Assembly (NCBI RefSeq): GCF_902459525.1
Contig: NZ_LR699166.1
Coordinates: forward strand, 1,031,501-1,095,500
Direction: 5' to 3'
Origin: Sideroxydans sp. CL21
GTDB taxonomy: Bacteria; Pseudomonadota; Gammaproteobacteria; Burkholderiales; Gallionellaceae
DNA: 64,000 bases
A model generated the notes under the pieces. The model saw nothing but the letters and a program-made list of their open reading frames with translations. It was not told the DNA's origin and made no database searches. A program made the position numbers and the translations under genes. Shown piece by piece: positions 16,184 to 26,900 of this stretch. Within the stretch, counting starts at the first letter, position 1, and the number at the start of each line of letters is the position of its first letter.

Positions 16184-17056
16184 ATGAAAATGAAAATGAA
16201 TATGACCGTACTGGCAGGTGCTTTGGCACTGGCTGTTGCTGGTCAGGCAAACGCTACAGCAACTGACACTATCGTCAATGGCGGTACTTTTGCCAACGAT
16301 CTGGTTCTGTCGGTTTGGGATACAACTGCCAACACTTCCTACACCGGCAATCTGGGTGTCACCATGCAGAGCTTCCTGAATGGCATTACCTTTGGTGGCA
16401 CAGCCAAGGTTCCCGCTATTTCCGGTGCTTCAACTCAAGGTAACTTCAGCTTTAGCGATGCCACTTTGACCAGCTTCCTGGCCAAAACTACAGATGCTTA
16501 TGTATGGTCCGTTGCTGCTGTATCTGTGCCTGGGATTGCTTATGGCACCTCTGGTATTCTTAGCACTACTAACAGTGGCACAGCAGCCGTTGCAAATACA
16601 ACTGCACCGAATTTTACAGCTGCAGCTACAGTTATGAATGGCACATACCTCGCTGATGTCAACACAATGTTGACTGCGGCTCCTGCAGGTACAATTTCCA
16701 TCACTACTCCGGCAGGTTATGCGGGTGCAGCTTATATGGGTAATTCCGTTGCCAACGGCTTCGCTGGAGCTGTTCCGTTCACCAATACCGCAGCACTCGG
16801 CGCAAGCCAAAGCTTCTACTTCGTGACCCCGACACAAAACAGCCGTGGCGCTTATGCCGGTTCTACGAACCTGCAATTCCTGAATTCGACAGGCGCGGCT
16901 GCAACATGGACGCTGGGCACAAACGGCGCGTTGTCATACGCCGTAGCTGCAGTTCCGGAACCCGGCGAATGGCTGTTGATGTTGAGCGGTTTGGGATTGC
17001 TTGGTTTCATCGCAACACGTCGTCGTAATAACGAAAGCAGCATGACCTTTGCTTAA
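16184..17056 (+). CDS. PEP-CTERM sorting domain protein under riboswitch control
   Basis: A 290-residue exported protein. The signal peptide (MKMKMNMTVLAGALALAVAG, ending QANA) precedes a Thr/Ala/Gly/Asn-rich beta-type body with little charge. The C-terminus is a full PEP-CTERM signal: VPEPGEW, the hydrophobic run LLMLSGLGLLGFIA and TRRRNNES. Exosortase processing and delivery to the exopolysaccharide matrix is the known fate of such proteins. AAGGG lies 9 bases before the ATG. The long leader holds a regulated promoter, a c-di-GMP-I aptamer and a terminator, making this the most elaborately controlled gene here. A hairpin at 17071-17096 (CCCCTGCC/GGCAGGGG, no T-run) separates it from the next gene, which may be co-transcribed. 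Confidence 0.9.
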   Translation: MKMKMNMTVLAGALALAVAGQANATATDTIVNGGTFANDLVLSVWDTTANTSYTGNLGVTMQSFLNGITFGGTAKVPAISGASTQGNFSFSDATLTSFLAKTTDAYVWSVAAVSVPGIAYGTSGILSTTNSGTAAVANTTAPNFTAAATVMNGTYLADVNTMLTAAPAGTISITTPAGYAGAAYMGNSVANGFAGAVPFTNTAALGASQSFYFVTPTQNSRGAYAGSTNLQFLNSTGAAATWTLGTNGALSYAVAAVPEPGEWLLMLSGLGLLGFIATRRRNNESSMTFA

Positions 17057-17160
17057 GGTTGCGTAGCCAGCCCCTGCCTTGAAGTGGAGGCAGGGGTGAT
17101 GCAAGTGAATAGCACCACTGAATATTTAATTTAATGTCATTCCCAAATTGGAGAAATAAA

Positions 17161-18585
17161 ATGAAATTGAAAGCAATCGCAGCAGTATGCGCCTTGGCCT
17201 TTGCCGGCCAGGCATTCGCCGCAGCCCCGACACCCGCTCAAGCTGCTGCCTCAACAAATCAGTTGTTCATCTCCGGTTCTTCTGCCTTGCAGAATACGAT
17301 CGGCCAGATCGCCAACGGTATTTTCACAGCCGGCACAGTGAGCGTATTTGAAGACGGCTCTGCAACAGTTCCTTCCGGCAACAACTATCGCGCTTATGCC
17401 GGTACGTTCTCGGCTGCAGCGGGTGCTGCTCTGGCTGGGCAGACCGGTGTTGTGTATGAAACTGCCAAGGGCGGTTCTATCATGGGTGTGGTTCCCGTGG
17501 CTTTGGCTCAAAATGTAAACAGAATCGATCTGACCACTTGCGGCGCAGCCGCTGTGGGCGTTGATTCTGTCACGGGCGCACCGCTGTGGTCTTGTACTGG
17601 CGCAGTTGGGGCAGTGCCTGATGCAGGTGTTTCCGACGTAGAGCCAGCCATGTTCGTGGGTATCAACGTACCGGCAGGTACTGCACCGGCTACGCCGGCC
17701 ATCATCGCTGCGCTGACAGCCCAAGCCACACTGGCTCAGCCAATGTCCATCATTGTTACTCCTAACACCGGCATCACCAACCTCACCAAAGCACAGGTAA
17801 CCGGCTTGATGGGCGGTTTGTCCACTGACTGGAGCTTCGTTGACGCAACTTACGCAGCAGGTCCCGTTATTGTTTGCAAACGCACTGCCGGGTCGGGTAC
17901 ACAGGCTTCGATCAACGACTTCTTCTTCGGTTTCCCTTGCACTTCATTACCACAAGGTCCTGCATCTTATCTCGCAACGGTTGCTGGTGGCTACACAGTG
18001 ATCGAGAACACTTCTTCCGGCGCGCTGGGTTCTTGCATGACAGCTGCTCAGAATGGTCTCGCAGCGGGTGCGACTATCGATATCACCAGCGGTGCGATCG
18101 CTGTGCATGCCGTTGACGCAACTCACATCACTTTGGCAGCAGGTGGCCGTGCCATCGGTCTGATGGGTCTGGATCGTCCGCCCCAGCCTTTGACGAATGC
18201 CCTCATCAATGGCTATGCAACCAAGACTACTGAGTTGTATCAGCCTATCAGCATCGGCGGAGCGGTTCCTTCCGTTGTAAACGCTTCTTTGGGTGGCTAT
18301 GATGTTGTTGTGAACAACTCCTGGAACAAGCGTGCAGGAACAGTAGGCACGGTCGCTCCTCTGGCTGGCAATCAATTGGCATTCTTCAACGCCATGGCCG
18401 CGCAATCAGGCAACAAGACCATCCTCGGTACAACCAAGGTTCCACCCGTACCAGGCGTTGCAGCTTTGGCTGATCCGATCAACCTGAACTTCGACCCGAC
18501 TCTGAATGCTGACGGCACCTTTACCAACCCGGTCATGCGCACCAGCAAGTCCAACAGCTGCCAGCCTGCAATCCAAGTGCAATAA
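17161..18585 (+). CDS. Exported PstS-like (periplasmic binding protein fold) protein
   Basis: Start at 17161 has GGAG 7 bases upstream and gives a perfect signal peptide (LKAIAAVCALAFAGQAFAAA); an in-frame Met 9 codons earlier has none of this. The 474-residue protein opens with NQLFISGSSALQNTIGQIA. Further on it has VTPNTGITNLTKAQVTGLMG and VCKRTAGSGTQASINDFFF, the pattern of PstS-like phosphate-binding proteins (SGSSA and R-x-SGT elements). No ABC transporter genes are adjacent and there is no PEP-CTERM tail, so it may act as a matrix or surface protein rather than an uptake receptor. Several cysteines occur, as in GPLWSC- and FPC-type positions. It ends before a strong terminator and may share the riboswitch transcript with the preceding gene. 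Confidence 0.75.
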   Translation: MKLKAIAAVCALAFAGQAFAAAPTPAQAAASTNQLFISGSSALQNTIGQIANGIFTAGTVSVFEDGSATVPSGNNYRAYAGTFSAAAGAALAGQTGVVYETAKGGSIMGVVPVALAQNVNRIDLTTCGAAAVGVDSVTGAPLWSCTGAVGAVPDAGVSDVEPAMFVGINVPAGTAPATPAIIAALTAQATLAQPMSIIVTPNTGITNLTKAQVTGLMGGLSTDWSFVDATYAAGPVIVCKRTAGSGTQASINDFFFGFPCTSLPQGPASYLATVAGGYTVIENTSSGALGSCMTAAQNGLAAGATIDITSGAIAVHAVDATHITLAAGGRAIGLMGLDRPPQPLTNALINGYATKTTELYQPISIGGAVPSVVNASLGGYDVVVNNSWNKRAGTVGTVAPLAGNQLAFFNAMAAQSGNKTILGTTKVPPVPGVAALADPINLNFDPTLNADGTFTNPVMRTSKSNSCQPAIQVQ

Positions 18586-18617
18586 GCAGTTCGTTTATTT
18601 GGCCTGTCTCCTGAGTA

Positions 18618-18646
18618 CCCCGGCGCAATGCCGGGGTTTTTCTTTT
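18618..18646 (+). terminator. Rho-independent terminator
   Basis: CCCCGGC-GCAAT-GCCGGGG followed by TTTTTCTTTTT, 33 bp after the stop codon of the PstS-like gene. It is a strong intrinsic terminator and closes the PEP-CTERM/PstS-like transcript. Confidence 0.9.
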
Positions 18647-18759
18647 TGGGTTGGGTAAGACGATCCTTGAATTTCTCGAGCGGTTGGCCGGTGGTTTGTT
18701 GCAGAAATGTCAGTCCCTATTTTGCCACCAGACCTTTCAACGCCTGAAGTTAGCACGGT

Positions 18760-18826
18760 ACTAGTCCGTTCGGACTAGTCAATTCTCCCCATTTGTATAT
18801 TTATATTCATGTTGGGCCGCTAGAGT
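18760..18826 (+). promoter_or_regulatory. Palindrome-TTCAT promoter module, copy 3 (best palindrome)
   Basis: ACTAGTCCGTTCGGACTAGT (18760-18779) is a palindrome with 9-bp arms around TT, the size of a LuxR-type box. TTCATGTTG follows at 18806-18814 and the -10-like TAGAGT at 18821-18826. It lies about 300 bp upstream of the TpsB start, implying a leader of nearly 290 bases. I did not recognise a riboswitch in that leader, although short T-runs after ACTTGGTTGAGG (near 18935) could act as an attenuator. Confidence 0.65.
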
Positions 18827-19122
18827 CGCTAGTTGCAAAGAACGTTGTCCGGACGTGGGTTCACCGACCATTCGGCAAGCATGTCTGAGCGTCGTTCGTC
18901 CCTTCGGCATAACCAGCGACTTGGTTGAGGTTTTTTGGCAACCTAGTCGAATGGCTAGTAGTTTTATCAAGCTCAGGGCGAACGGATTTTCAGTTATCGG
19001 GGACAGGCTGGATTGCTGGCGCCTGTTTATTGCGTGCGAAATGTTGTGGCGGGCATTTATGGGCCTGCAGTGATGAGCGTCAAATTCGTTGAATTGATAG
19101 GGCGCATTTTGGTAACGAATTG

Positions 19123-20718
19123 ATGAGATTGACCCCCATTTTATGGCTGTGTGCAGGACTCTTGCTTATGTGCACCAGCCGGGCAGAGCCGGTACCCGAG
19201 GCAGCCCCCGCAAGAAAGAACAGTTTCAACGTGATGGAGTATCGCATCGAAGGAAACAGGATGCTGTCTGCAACCCGTATTGAAGAGGCTGTGTATCCGT
19301 ATCTCGGCGAGGACAAAACCATCGCCGACGTGGAGGCTGCACGCAGTGCGCTGGAGAAAGCGTATCGGGATGCAGGCTACCTGACGGTGCTGGTGGATAT
19401 TCCCGAACAGACCATCACCAGCGGAATCGTGCGCCTGGCCGTGGCGGAAGGCAGTGTAGAAAAAGTGCGCGTCGTGGGTTCCCATTATTACGATCTGGGC
19501 CGCATCCTGTCCAAGGTGCCGGAGTTGGCGCAGAACAGCGTGCCGTATTTTCCCGGGGTGCAGAAGCAAATGGCGGACGCGAATCGCGCAGCCGATCTGC
19601 GGGTGACCCCGGTGCTGCGTCCGGGCAAGACGCCGGGCACGGTGGATGTGGATTTGAAGGTTGAGGATAAGTTGCCGTTGCATGGCAGCCTCGATATGAG
19701 CAATTACGCCGCCCCCAGTACCTCTTCGCAGCGGCTGACCGGGATGTTGCGTTACGACAACCTGTGGCAGCAGGAACACAGCCTGTCGCTGCAGTACCAG
19801 ACGTCACCGCAGCAATGGGATCAGATACGTGTGCTGTCCGCTACTTACCTGATCCCGTTGGCAAGCGGAAATCAGTTGGCGATGTACGCGGTCTCTTCGC
19901 ACAGTAACGTGGCAGCCCTGGGCGATTTGACGATGCTGGGGCAAGGCAACATTGCTGGTGCGCGCTGGGTGTTGCCGTTGTGGTCGAAGCCGGACTTGTT
20001 TCATAGCTTCACGTTGGGCGTGGATTACAAGAATTTCAAGAACGATCTGTTGGTTTCCAGTACGAACACCGGACACACGCCGATCAGCTACATCCCGTTC
20101 TCGGTGGGCTACAACGCCACCCTGCCGGGAACGGAAGGGATGACCACCGCCAATGTCACGCTCAATTTCACTTTGCGCGGCGTGGGCGACAAGATGACGA
20201 GTTGCAACGGGCAGACGGTATCGGAGTTCGAGTGCAACCGCTATGGCGCCACGTCGGATTATTTTTATTTGCGCGGCGGCTTCGACCGCACCCAGACCCT
20301 GTTCTGGGGAACGTCGCTGTACGCCAAGCTGGATGGCCAGATGGCCAGCGGCCCGTTGATCAACACCGAGCAATTTCTGGGTGGCGGCGCAGATAGTGTG
20401 CGCGGCTACAGGGAAGCCGAGCAAGCAGGTGACGACGGCACGCACGGCACGCTGGAACTGCGCGGCCCGCAGTGGGCCGAGGGCGATGTGAACGATCTGC
20501 GCATGTTGACGTTCATCGATGCGGCGCATCTGCGGGTGAGAAGTGCGCTGCCTGCGCAGGCAGAAACAGCCAACCTGACCAGCGTCGGTGTCGGGTTGCG
20601 GTTTCAGGCCTGGACGTATTTGAACATGAGGCTGGATGTGGGTTGGCCGCGCAAGAGTACGGCTTACACCCCGGCGGGGGAACCGCGTGTGGGGTTCAGG
20701 GCGAGCTTGGCGTTTTAG
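19123..20718 (+). CDS. Two-partner secretion outer-membrane transporter (TpsB, ShlB/FhaC family)
   Basis: A 531-residue TpsB protein. Signal peptide residues about 1-22 are followed by two POTRA-like domains (VMEYRIEGNRMLSATRIEEA, then LVDIPEQTITSGIVRLAVAE and EKVRVVGSHYYDLGRI). A 16-strand barrel follows, containing the conserved loop motif ADSVRGYREAE and ending in the usual C-terminal Phe (RASLAF). TpsB proteins bind the TPS domain of their partner in the periplasm and thread it to the surface. The ATG at 19123 is preferred over the TTG just before it. The partner exoprotein is the next gene, 193 bp downstream. Confidence 0.92.
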   Translation: MRLTPILWLCAGLLLMCTSRAEPVPEAAPARKNSFNVMEYRIEGNRMLSATRIEEAVYPYLGEDKTIADVEAARSALEKAYRDAGYLTVLVDIPEQTITSGIVRLAVAEGSVEKVRVVGSHYYDLGRILSKVPELAQNSVPYFPGVQKQMADANRAADLRVTPVLRPGKTPGTVDVDLKVEDKLPLHGSLDMSNYAAPSTSSQRLTGMLRYDNLWQQEHSLSLQYQTSPQQWDQIRVLSATYLIPLASGNQLAMYAVSSHSNVAALGDLTMLGQGNIAGARWVLPLWSKPDLFHSFTLGVDYKNFKNDLLVSSTNTGHTPISYIPFSVGYNATLPGTEGMTTANVTLNFTLRGVGDKMTSCNGQTVSEFECNRYGATSDYFYLRGGFDRTQTLFWGTSLYAKLDGQMASGPLINTEQFLGGGADSVRGYREAEQAGDDGTHGTLELRGPQWAEGDVNDLRMLTFIDAAHLRVRSALPAQAETANLTSVGVGLRFQAWTYLNMRLDVGWPRKSTAYTPAGEPRVGFRASLAF

Positions 20719-20749
20719 TTATTGACGTTTCGATGAAGGTCGATGGCCT

Positions 20750-20865
20750 TGCCCCCTCCCTCATTCCCTCCCCCGATGGGAGAGGGAAGCCTAGTCCTTC
20801 TTTGCTATGGAGGAAGGCTTTAATTCCCTCTCCCTTCGGGGGAGGGCTAGGGTGGGGGAAGTAGT
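20750..20865. repeat. Inverted CCCTCCC..GGGAGAGGG intergenic repeats
   Basis: Two hairpin-forming units, CCCTCCCCCGATGGGAGAGG and CCCTCTCCCTTCGGGGGAGGG, sit between tpsB and tpsA. They are of the same family as 14320-14460 and are followed by GGGTGGGGGAAG. The second lies 50 bp before the TpsA start, so it may stabilise or attenuate the mRNA between transporter and exoprotein. Confidence 0.6.
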
Positions 20866-20911
20866 TTTGATTTAACCGAACCCGCACAGAAATAAAGTGG
20901 AAGGAACAGCG

Positions 20912-23900
20912 ATGAAAAATGACAAGCAAAAAGTCGGCACGAAGCAAACGCGTGTACCCCAAATCGGCAGACTGACTTTGCTGGTTGGCGCGCTGATCGC
21001 CACGGGCGTGCTGTCGCCATTGTCGCTGCCGGAAGCAGTAGCTGCGCCGTTGCCGGTGCCGATGGGTTTGCCTTGCGGTGGGTGTACCCTTGCTGCCAAT
21101 GCTCCAACTAACGTGTATAGCAATTTTGCCGGAGCGGGTACATCGGTCACGATGTCGAACATCGATCCGAAAACCGGTCTCCCGAACGCCAACAACCTGA
21201 CTATCAATCAGCAAAGTCAAGTCGCCATCCTCAACTGGCAACAATTCAACATCGCCCAAGGCAATACTGTAACTTTTGTGCAGCCGAGCAGCACGTCGAG
21301 TGCGCTCAACCGCATCTGGGATGCGAACCCAACCACCATCGCCGGTTCTCTCACCGCCAACGGCCAACTCTATCTGATCAACCAGAACGGTATCGTTTTC
21401 GCGAATGGCGCGCAGGTGAACACGAATGCGCTGATCGCCTCGTCACTCAACATTACGGATAGCGTGTATCAGAACGGCTATCTGGCGAACAACAATACAC
21501 CCGGTACCGGTGTGATCACGCCGACATTCTCTGGTAATAGCGGCTTTGTCAGGGTCGATACCGGTGCGGTGCTGAATGGTTCGCGCATCATGCTGTTTGC
21601 GCCGGTGGTGGAGAACAACGGCAGCATCGTTACGGCTGATGGTCAGGCAGTGCTGGCGGCGGGTTACAAGGTCTATCTGGAAGCCAGTCAGGATCCGAAT
21701 TTGCGCGGAGTATTAGTTGAAGTAGATTTCAATAATCCGGGGTCTAGGGCAGGGGGTGTTGCGGCTCCAAACGTAGGTGTGGCCGATCCAAATCTGGCGG
21801 GGAAGGGGCTTCAACATACTGAAGTCGGTACTGTTACCAACACTGCCGACATTGTCGCCCAGCGCGGCAACATCACCCTGATTGGCTATGCCGTAAACCA
21901 GCAGGGGCGGGTTTCGGCCACGACTTCGGTCACCGAGAACGGCTCGATCAAGCTACTTGCCCGTTACAATTTAGCGACGTCTATACCGTACAATCAATCC
22001 CAAACCACCGATGTTAAAGATCCCATTTACGATATCAGGGCGAACCAGACTGGAGTCGTGACACTGGCCAAAGGCAGCCTCACCCAGATAACCCCTGAAA
22101 CGACCGACACTTCGACCACGACAGACGGACAGGGATTCAACCCCTCCATCGTGGAAGTCATGGGCAAGAACGTGAACGTGGAAGGCAGCATCTTCGCACC
22201 CGGCGGCAAGGTGAACCTGGTGGCTGCGGGCTACATCGATCCTACGGTGGGGTCTCTCGGTTACAGCGGAAACGGAATCTACCAGGAAATCGATCCGAAG
22301 CTTGCCTACAGCAGTTTCCTCAATCCCAATTACAAGCCGGTCGCAACGGCGGATGGTGCCAGGGTATTCCTCGACAATGGCAGCCTGATCGACGTTTCGG
22401 GCAGCACGGCTTCGGTTTCCGTTGCGCGAGACATTATTGCCGTGCAATTGCGCGGAACTGAACTGGCGAATGCTCCGTTGCAGAAGAACGGTATGCTGTA
22501 CGGCCAGACTGTATATGTGGATATCCGCAAGGGAACAACTCTTGCCAACTATTCCGGAGAAGAGGCCCAGATCGGGCGCACGGTTGCCGAGCGCACGTCG
22601 GCGGGCGGGAATGTGGTCATCGCATCCACCGGGGACGCAGTGATGAACCCGGGAGCAGTAATCAATATTTCCGGAGGCCAGGTCAATCACACCGGCGCGA
22701 ATATCAATACGACATCGCTTATATCCAACGGCAAAGTCTACGATATCGCCACCGCCTCTCCTAACATGATCTATGCCGGCATCTCCGGCACCTATAGCGT
22801 GACACACAGCAAATGGGGTATCACCGAGACCTTCAGCACGATGGCCGGCGGCGACCTGCGTGGTAGATGGGATCCGGGATATGTCGAAGGCAAGGCGGCC
22901 GGGTCGGTGACATTGCTGGTGCCAAATGCGGCTGTCGAAGGCGAAATCATCGCGAATACGGTTTCCGGTATCTACCAGCGGCAGCCCTATGTGGATATGA
23001 CTGCCTCGGGCACGTTGACCCCTCTATACATGAATACTTGGCAGATGCTGCCCAAGGGCGGAACTCTGACCATAGGCTACAACGGATCGGGAGCATTGAA
23101 TGCGACTACCGGTCAATACAATTTCCTCACGAACCACGATGTGGCAGTACAGGCGAATTCGCAGCAGACGACGAACTATGCACCTCTTGATGCGTTGTCA
23201 CCGACCTCGCCTATTGTTCTGGATACCAGCCTTTTCTCCTCCAACCTGAACAATCTGAACGTTTATACAAACGGCATCGCCAGAATCGATGCCGGCACGC
23301 CACTCGTACTTGCTTCGGGCGGCTCGGTCACGCTGCAGGGAGGGCAGGCTGATATGCTGGGTTCGATCAATGTCTCCGGTGGGTCGGTCAGCTTGGGAAC
23401 GGTGTCAACCGTAAATCCGAAATACAACCTTGCTGGTGCAGTCACGGTCGGCGGCAATATTTCAACGCGCGGTACGTGGGTGAACGATTCAAAATTTTTC
23501 GGGCCGTTTGATCCTTCCAAAGCGATCGTGACGAATGGCGGGAATATTTCCATCAATTCAGGCAATGACCTGATCGTCGCTTCCGGTCTGACATTGGATG
23601 CATCGGCAGGCGGCTGGGTCGATCAATCCGGCACGGTTCACGGCGGCAACGGCGGGAATATCAGCCTTTCCGGGAATTCGGTTAAGGCAACAGATGGTAC
23701 CGCGTTGAGCGGGTTGGACAGTATCGCTTTGAAAAGTTACGGCTTGGATAGCGGCACCGGCGGGAGCTTCAAACTGGCCTTAATTGACGATATTCAGATC
23801 GGAGGTGTTGCAGCTAATGGAGCATTCTTGTTGCCTGCTGAATTTTTCCAGAGCGGCGGATTTTCTGCTTACACGATCAATAGCGGAGGTATCTATGGAC

Positions 23901-26900
23901 TCAACGTGGACGGCTTTATCCAGCCCAAAGCGCAGTCGCTGATACTCAACCGTGATGCGGCATTCAAGGCTACGGGCACGGATGTCTATGCCTTGTCAAA
24001 TCCCGGATTCCAGCCTGACTGGCAGCGTAAACCGGTCAACATTACTCTTGGGCAAACAAGTTCTGCGGGTTTCAGCGCTTTGACCATAGGCGACAAGGCT
24101 GAAATCCTGGTCGACCCCACGGCAAGCATCACCCTGAATTCAGTGAACCAGTTGAACGTGCTGGGCACGCTGGACGCGCCCGCCGGGTCGATCAATCTGA
24201 ATCTGAACTTGCCAGCCAATTTATATATCCCGACGCAGTCGATCTGGCTGGGTTCGGGTAGCCAACTTTTGGCAAGAGGTTATTTTCTGCAGGCTCAACC
24301 CACCAAGAAGAATCTGACCCAAGGGCAAATGCTTGCCGGCGGCAAGATCAACATCAGCGGCGCAAACAATGGCTATGTGGTCGCGCAAAAAGGTTCCCTG
24401 ATGGATGTATCGGGAGCATCAGCCAATATCGATCTGCCGCAACTGCAATCGGGTAATTTGGTTTACCGCACAAGTCATGTGGCTGGGGATGCGGGTTCGA
24501 TCTCTGTCCAGTCAAGTGAAGGCGCACTTTTCGATGGCAGCATGAACGCAGCCGTCGAGGCGGGAAGCCAGGCGGCTGCAGGATCGTTCTCATTGACCTT
24601 GAAAAATAATCCGGGAATCGCCCAACTCGATCCGCTCATCAGCCCGCTCTATCCGACAAATCCTGCGCAGATTCAAGTCATGTCAGGGGGTAATGGTAGC
24701 TTTGCCACCCAAGTTTTTGGATCTAATACCAAACTGGTAGCTGGTGGTATAGCTACTTCTACTATTCTTGATCCACTTGCGGGCCGGGTACTATTGGATG
24801 CAAATGCCCTGCAAAAGGCGGGTTTTGATCAAGTGACGTTGAAGAGCGACAACGCCATTATGCTTGCCGACCAGGTTAATCTGCAAACCCGGCGCAGCAT
24901 CACGCTGGATGCACCACAGCTTGTTTCCAATGGCAACAGTACGGTGTCATCGGCGCAAGTCACGCTCGGCAATCTCAATCTGAATCCTCAACTCCAGTCA
25001 TTGCTTGATCCGATTCTTGCCACAAGCATTAGTCCGGCAAAAGGCAGCGGAACGCTGAATGTTTCGGGCCAGATGGTCGATCTGACGGGTAACTTCGTGG
25101 TCTCCGGCATCAGCCAATTAAATGTCGTCAGTAGCGGCGGCGCCAGCAGCGACGACATCCGTCTGAACGGTGTAATCAACTCTACCAATACTGCCCTGCA
25201 AGGCAGCTTGCATACACTAGGGAATGTGACCCTGACAGCCGATCAGGTCTATCCCACCACCATGTCGCAATTCACGCTTTCGGTGGACCCGGGTAATCAG
25301 AATGGGACGATCACGATTCAGCCCGGTCAACATGGTGCGAGTCCGGTGATGTCTGCCGGAGGTCAACTGACTTTGAGTGCAGCTGACATCGTGCAAAACG
25401 GTGTGCTTAAAGCACCCTTGGGCACGCTTAATCTGAATGGCGGCAATACTGTGACTTTGGGTGGCGGAAGCCAGACTTCAGTGTCGGCAGACGGTCTCAT
25501 CATTCCTTTCGGGCTGATCCAGGGTGGCAATTCCTGGATGTATGACCTGACCGGAAACGGCAATCTTGTTCCAATCTCTGCTCTCCAGCTAAACCAGCAA
25601 AAGATAGTGACTTTGAATGGACCAAAAGTCACGGTTGCGCCAGGCGCGACAGTCAATCTTTCGGGTGGCGGCGATCTTTATGCCAACGAATTCTTTGCCG
25701 GGACGGGCGGTACGGTGAATGTGCTCGATCCGGCCAAAGCGCCAGCCAACACGTTTGCCATCATTCCTGGCATATCCGGCTTCGCACCTTATGATCCGCA
25801 ATCGGTCGGGCAATACCTGCAGGGGGGTTCCAATACCACACTGAAAGCGGGCGCCAGCGTTTATCTTGCAGGTGGCAATGGCCTTGCGGCGGGTTATTAC
25901 ACGCTGCTGCCGGCAAGTTATGCGTTGCTGCCCGGCGCTTACCGGGTGACGGCGGTTTCCGGTTACTCCGACATGCAGCCGGGTCTGGGAGCTACAACCC
26001 TGCTGGATGGGTCGCAGATCATGGCGGGTAAATTTGCCGTCGTCGGCACCAACATCCAGGATGCGCGCTATTCCGGTTTTGAAGTGTCGCCGGGTGCCGT
26101 GGTGCGTACACAGTCTGAATATCACGACAGCTATGCCAATGCATTCTTTGCAGCTCAGGCTGCAACCAGCGGGAGCCTTGCGCCCAGATCACCCGTGGAC
26201 GCAGGCCAGCTCATCGTCGATGCAACGGGTGCGCTCGTATTGGATGGCACTTTCAATTCCCAGCCTGCTGCCGGAGGCAAGGGGGCATGGGTTGATCTTA
26301 ACGGGCCGCAATTCGATATTGTGAATACCGCAGGCACAGGGATCGCAGGCTACGTTGAATTGACGACGAGCATGCTGAACAACCTCGGGGCGGAAAGCCT
26401 GCTGATCGGCGGGGTGAGGACACAGACCTTGACCGGAACTTCAATTGCTGTAGGCGCAGATACTGTTCGCGTCGACAACGCCGGTAGTGTGCTGGCCGGA
26501 CCCGAAATCATCCTGGCCGCGAACAACGCAGTGACCGTCAAGGCAGGAAGCGACATTGAAGGCAAGGGAACGTTCTCCGGTCAAGCGAGCAACATTACCA
26601 TTGCAAATGTGAACGCCAACGGTACTTCAGCGTATGGCGACGGTGCCTTGTTGCGCGTTTCTTCCGCAGCACAGGTGACGGTTGCACGAACCAATACGGC
26701 CCCGGTTCCGCTCACTGCAACGCTTTCCATCGAAGACGGTGCGACAGTCGGTGCCCAGAATGCAGTGTTGCTGGATTCTTCCAATGCAACCACCATTGGC
26801 AACAAAGCCGTTCTCAAAGGACAAGCGCTGAGCGTTGCGGCGCAGGGCATCGATGTCGGAACGAATCCGAATCCCGCCGCGACTTCGCTCGCGCTGACGC

